Positions 61,595 through 64,000 of a DNA stretch of 64,000 nucleotides are shown here, piece by piece. Under the pieces are notes generated by a model. The model saw only the letters and a program-made list of their open reading frames with translations. It was not told where the DNA came from and ran no database searches. The stretch comes from Streptomyces guryensis (lineage in GTDB: Bacteria; Actinomycetota; Actinomycetes; Streptomycetales; Streptomycetaceae), in the NCBI RefSeq assembly GCF_021261325.1, contig NZ_JAJSBI010000004.1:186001-250000 (forward strand), in the 5' to 3' direction. How positions within the stretch are numbered: the first letter of the stretch is position 1; every line of letters begins with the position of its first letter. The position numbers were made by a program, and so were the translations under genes.

Positions 61595-63118
61595 TCAGTA
61601 CCGGCGTTCCTGCTTCTGCTTGCACTCCACGCACAGGGTGGCCCGGGGGAACGCCTGCATCCGGGCCTTGCCGATGGGATTGCCGCAGTTCTCGCACAGC
61701 CCGTAGGTGCCGGCGTCCAGCCGTACCAGGGCCCGCTCGGTCTGCGTGAGCATCTCGCGCGCGTTGGCCGCGAGGGCCAGCTCGTGCTCGCGCGTGATGT
61801 TCTTGGTGCCGGTGTCCGCCTGGTCGTCGCCCGCGCCGTCCCCGGAGTCCCGCATCAGGCCGGCGACGGCGCTCTCGGACGAGGTGATCTCGTCGCGCAG
61901 CCGCTCCATCTCCGACAGCAGCTCGGCACGCGCCTCCTCGGCCTCCTCCGGGGTCCAGGGGTCCTCACCGGGGCGCACCGCAAGCTCGCCCGGCTCCGCC
62001 GCGGCGACCCGTGCCTTGGGTAGGGCTGTCTTGTCCGCCGTGGCCGTGCCAGGAGTCTTCTTCGCAACCACTGTCGTGGCTCCCGTCTGCTCCGCGGCCT
62101 TGGCCGCGCCCGCCTTCTTGGCCGTGCTCTTCCTGCCCACTCGCTTCGCGACAGGGGTCTCCCTACCCGCCCGCTCCACGTCGGCACCCTTCGTGGGCGC
62201 GGTCTTCTCGACCGCGCTCTTCGTGGCCGCGCTCTTCGTGGCCGTGCTCGCACGTTTCGTGGCCGTGCTCTTCGCCGCCGCACTCGTCCCGGTCGCGGCC
62301 TTTCCGCCCGTGCTCTTCCTCGCCACCGCCTTCTTCCCGGCACTTTCCTTCGCGCCCCGGCCGACCCGGGCCGGTTCGGCGACGTGCTCAGGGCCGACGG
62401 CCCTCCCGGCTGCGTCTGTCTTGCCTGCCGCTTTCTTCACCGTCGACTCCTTCACCGCCGAGCCCTTCGCCCCCGCCTTCCTGCCGGCCGCCTTCTTCGC
62501 CGCCGCCCCCGCCTGCTCCGCAGCACCCTCCTCGACGACGCCCTTGGAAACGCCGCCCTGCTCGGCCTGAGTTCTCTTCGCAGCGGCCCTTTTCGCGACG
62601 GTCCCCTTCTCGTTCTCGGCGGCCTTCTCCGTCGCCGCCTTCTTCGCCGCGCGCTTGTCGGCCGCTCCGTTGCGGGCAGCCGCCTTCTTGCCGCCCGCAG
62701 TCTTCCGGCCAGTGGCCGTCGCCTTCCTTCCGGTGGCCGCCGTCGCGGTGGCCACCGGTTTCCCGGGCCCTTCGTCCCCGGCCGTCTTCTTCGAAGGCGA
62801 CACGTGGGAGGCGGTCGCCTCCTTTACGGCGGCTTTCTTCTCGCCGGCCGTCTCACCAGGCGCTTTCTTGCCGGCCGTCTTCCCTGCGGCCGGTGCCCCT
62901 CTCCCTGCAGCTATCCCCCGCACCGTCTTCACCGGCGTCGCGGCCTTCCCCGCGTTGGCCGCCTCCGTCCCCGTAGCCCCCCTGGCCGCCTTCCCCGCAC
63001 GCGCCGTGGGCCCTTCCCGCGCGCTCTTCTTCCCGCTCACATCCTTGGCCGCACCGCCGGACGCCTGGGTGGACCCGTCGGACGCCGACTGCTGTACGGC
63101 GGTCTTCTTCGCCACCAT
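61595..63118 (-). CDS. ddbA: DdbA: histone H1-like plus DksA/TraR zinc-finger nucleoid protein
   Basis: 507 residues. Residues 1-370 or so are Lys/Ala/Thr-rich, low complexity with KKA, KKT and KKS repeats, resembling histone H1 tails. The C terminus of about 110 residues is DksA/TraR-like with zinc finger CENCGNPIGKARMQAFPR ... CVECKQK. It corresponds to S. coelicolor SCO2075, reported as the bifunctional nucleoid-associated protein DdbA. The repeat region is long compared with what I recall for S. coelicolor and prone to copy-number change. Confidence 0.88.
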   Translation of the reverse strand: MVAKKTAVQQSASDGSTQASGGAAKDVSGKKSAREGPTARAGKAARGATGTEAANAGKAATPVKTVRGIAAGRGAPAAGKTAGKKAPGETAGEKKAAVKEATASHVSPSKKTAGDEGPGKPVATATAATGRKATATGRKTAGGKKAAARNGAADKRAAKKAATEKAAENEKGTVAKRAAAKRTQAEQGGVSKGVVEEGAAEQAGAAAKKAAGRKAGAKGSAVKESTVKKAAGKTDAAGRAVGPEHVAEPARVGRGAKESAGKKAVARKSTGGKAATGTSAAAKSTATKRASTATKSAATKSAVEKTAPTKGADVERAGRETPVAKRVGRKSTAKKAGAAKAAEQTGATTVVAKKTPGTATADKTALPKARVAAAEPGELAVRPGEDPWTPEEAEEARAELLSEMERLRDEITSSESAVAGLMRDSGDGAGDDQADTGTKNITREHELALAANAREMLTQTERALVRLDAGTYGLCENCGNPIGKARMQAFPRATLCVECKQKQERRY

Positions 63119-63417
63119 GGCCGCGGCCCCTTCACATATTGTGATCTTGCACGCGAATCGTGCTGGGACGATAAATCGACTTCAGCCCCGCGGCAACGGG
63201 GCACACCGCCCGATTCGCCCGGCTCACGCACGCCGCTCCGCAAGCCTGCATGCGTTGTGCCCAGCTCCCCGCGGGGTAATCCGCCGGACCGCCCGTCCCA
63301 GGATCCGAACACGCGTACCGCTCCATTCGGGTCAGCTCCGTCCGTACGGCGCCCCCTCCCACGGGAGCGGGAAAACCGGTCGGCCGCTGTCCGCGCGGCG
63401 CCGTACACTGGGCGGAG

Positions 63418-63714
63418 CGAAAAGCGTGGATGGGGACGAGTAGCGGCGTACGCAGCCCAGAGCGACCCGGGGACGGTGGGAGCCCGGGGGCAGGCGCGAC
63501 GTGAAGATCACCCCGGAGCCGCCGGAAGAAAGCCACAGCCCAAGGGCTGCGGCCGGTAGAACCGGCATCGCGACCCCAATGAGGGGGCTCGCCGCCGCAC
63601 AGCCTGCGTCGGAGAGCCAAGGAGGGTGGTACCGCGGGAGCGCGCCGACACCGGCGTAGAGAAAGACACGGCTCTCGTCCCTCCGGACGGAAGGCAGCAA
63701 GTCCGCCGGAGGAA
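63418..63714 (+). promoter_or_regulatory. T-box riboswitch (isoleucine) upstream of ileS
   Basis: The leader holds the T-box consensus AGGGTGGTACCGCG at 63624-63637, an AGTA-containing stem I (GGGACGAGTAGCGG at about 63433) and a specifier loop with GAAGATCACC, giving an ATC (Ile) codon at 63507-63509. Near the end CCTCCGG (about 63680) can pair with CCGGAGG (about 63709), hiding the ileS ribosome site GGAGGAAG. This predicts translational, not transcriptional, control, as known for actinobacterial T-boxes. A possible -10 TACACT lies at 63404-63409. The stretch 63119-63417 upstream of it shows nothing else I can name. Confidence 0.92.
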
Positions 63715-63722
63715 GCTCGCTG

Positions 63723-64000
63723 ATGACATCGCCGACGTACCGCCAGGTACCCGCCCAGGTCGACCTGCCCGCGCTCGAGCACGCCGTGCTCGACTTCTGG
63801 CGCGAGCAGAAGATCTTCGCCAAGAGCCTGGAGAAGTCCGAGGGCCGCCCCGAGTGGGTCTTCTACGAGGGTCCGCCCACCGCCAACGGCATGCCGGGCG
63901 CCCACCACATCGAGGCGCGGGTCTTCAAGGACGTCTTCCCCCGCTTCCGCACCATGCGCGGCTACCACGTGGCCCGCAAGGCCGGCTGGGACTGCCACGG
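63723..64000 (+). CDS. ileS: Isoleucyl-tRNA synthetase, N-terminal part (truncated by window edge)
   Basis: The first 92 residues are present. MTSPTYRQVPAQVDLPALEH is followed by FYEGPPTANGMPGAHHIEAR, where the class I HIGH motif has the form GAHH as in eukaryote-like type 2 IleRS. ATG 63723 follows GGAGGAAGC, which the T-box can sequester. Charges tRNA(Ile). Confidence 0.95.
   Translation, partial: MTSPTYRQVPAQVDLPALEHAVLDFWREQKIFAKSLEKSEGRPEWVFYEGPPTANGMPGAHHIEARVFKDVFPRFRTMRGYHVARKAGWDCH

Overview
The window is a roughly 70% G+C chromosomal segment with the codon bias, GTG/TTG starts, tight translational coupling and gene order of Streptomyces. From memory the order matches the S. coelicolor SCO2013 to SCO2076 neighbourhood (gltBD, ADP-ribosylglycohydrolases, lgt, trp, his, dnaE, lspA, ileS). 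It is core chromosome rather than a mobile island: I see no transposase, integrase, tRNA, rRNA or CRISPR array.

Layout. (1) 1-4800: end of an acyl-CoA dehydrogenase overlapping tail to tail with an orphan cytochrome b (QcrB-like), a VWA protein, a rhomboid protease with an N-terminal zinc-binding region, and a hypothetical protein. (2) 4857-10902: gltD and gltB (glutamate synthase), with GlnR-like half-sites in the upstream gap, then a VIT-family metal transporter. (3) 12314-20225: a seven-gene, translationally coupled operon of four ADP-ribosylglycohydrolase paralogues, a ribokinase, a CaiB/BaiF CoA-transferase and a CitE-like lyase. This is the best candidate here for an uncharacterised pathway. 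Its second gene carries a frameshift in a run of seven C. (4) 20283-37577: lgt and a DsbA-like protein, then an almost continuous minus-strand trp/his supercluster. In transcription order it runs hisD-hisC-hisB-(54-aa membrane protein)-hisH-priA-ridA-like-hisF, an ArsR-type regulator with an MFS pump, hisI-trpE, three small membrane proteins, then trpC-trpM-trpB-trpA. There is no trpF; PriA (HisA/TrpF) explains its absence and links the two pathways. (5) 37748-46500: pentapeptide-like membrane protein, helical hypothetical, LON-domain protein, YbaK deacylase, a 24-codon gene likely for ribosomal protein bL37, an ABC exporter, a NYN-domain protein and a small basic protein. (6) 46619-59928: dnaE, DUF2252 protein, a second DsbA-like protein, Tat-exported PhoD phosphatase, dienelactone hydrolase-like protein, MscS channel, a frameshifted SDR, CPA1 antiporter and GNAT acetyltransferase. 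(7) 59925-64000: rluD, lspA, ddbA (histone-like plus DksA-like nucleoid protein), and a T-box riboswitch with an ATC specifier in front of ileS, which runs off the end.

Together the genes cover nitrogen assimilation (gltBD), histidine and tryptophan synthesis, lipoprotein maturation (lgt and lspA), envelope redox proteins (two DsbA-like), replication (dnaE) and translation (ileS, rluD, ybaK, bL37). Two single-base frameshifts (near 14150 and 57048) are either real lesions or sequencing errors. All family names come from motif recognition without database searches.
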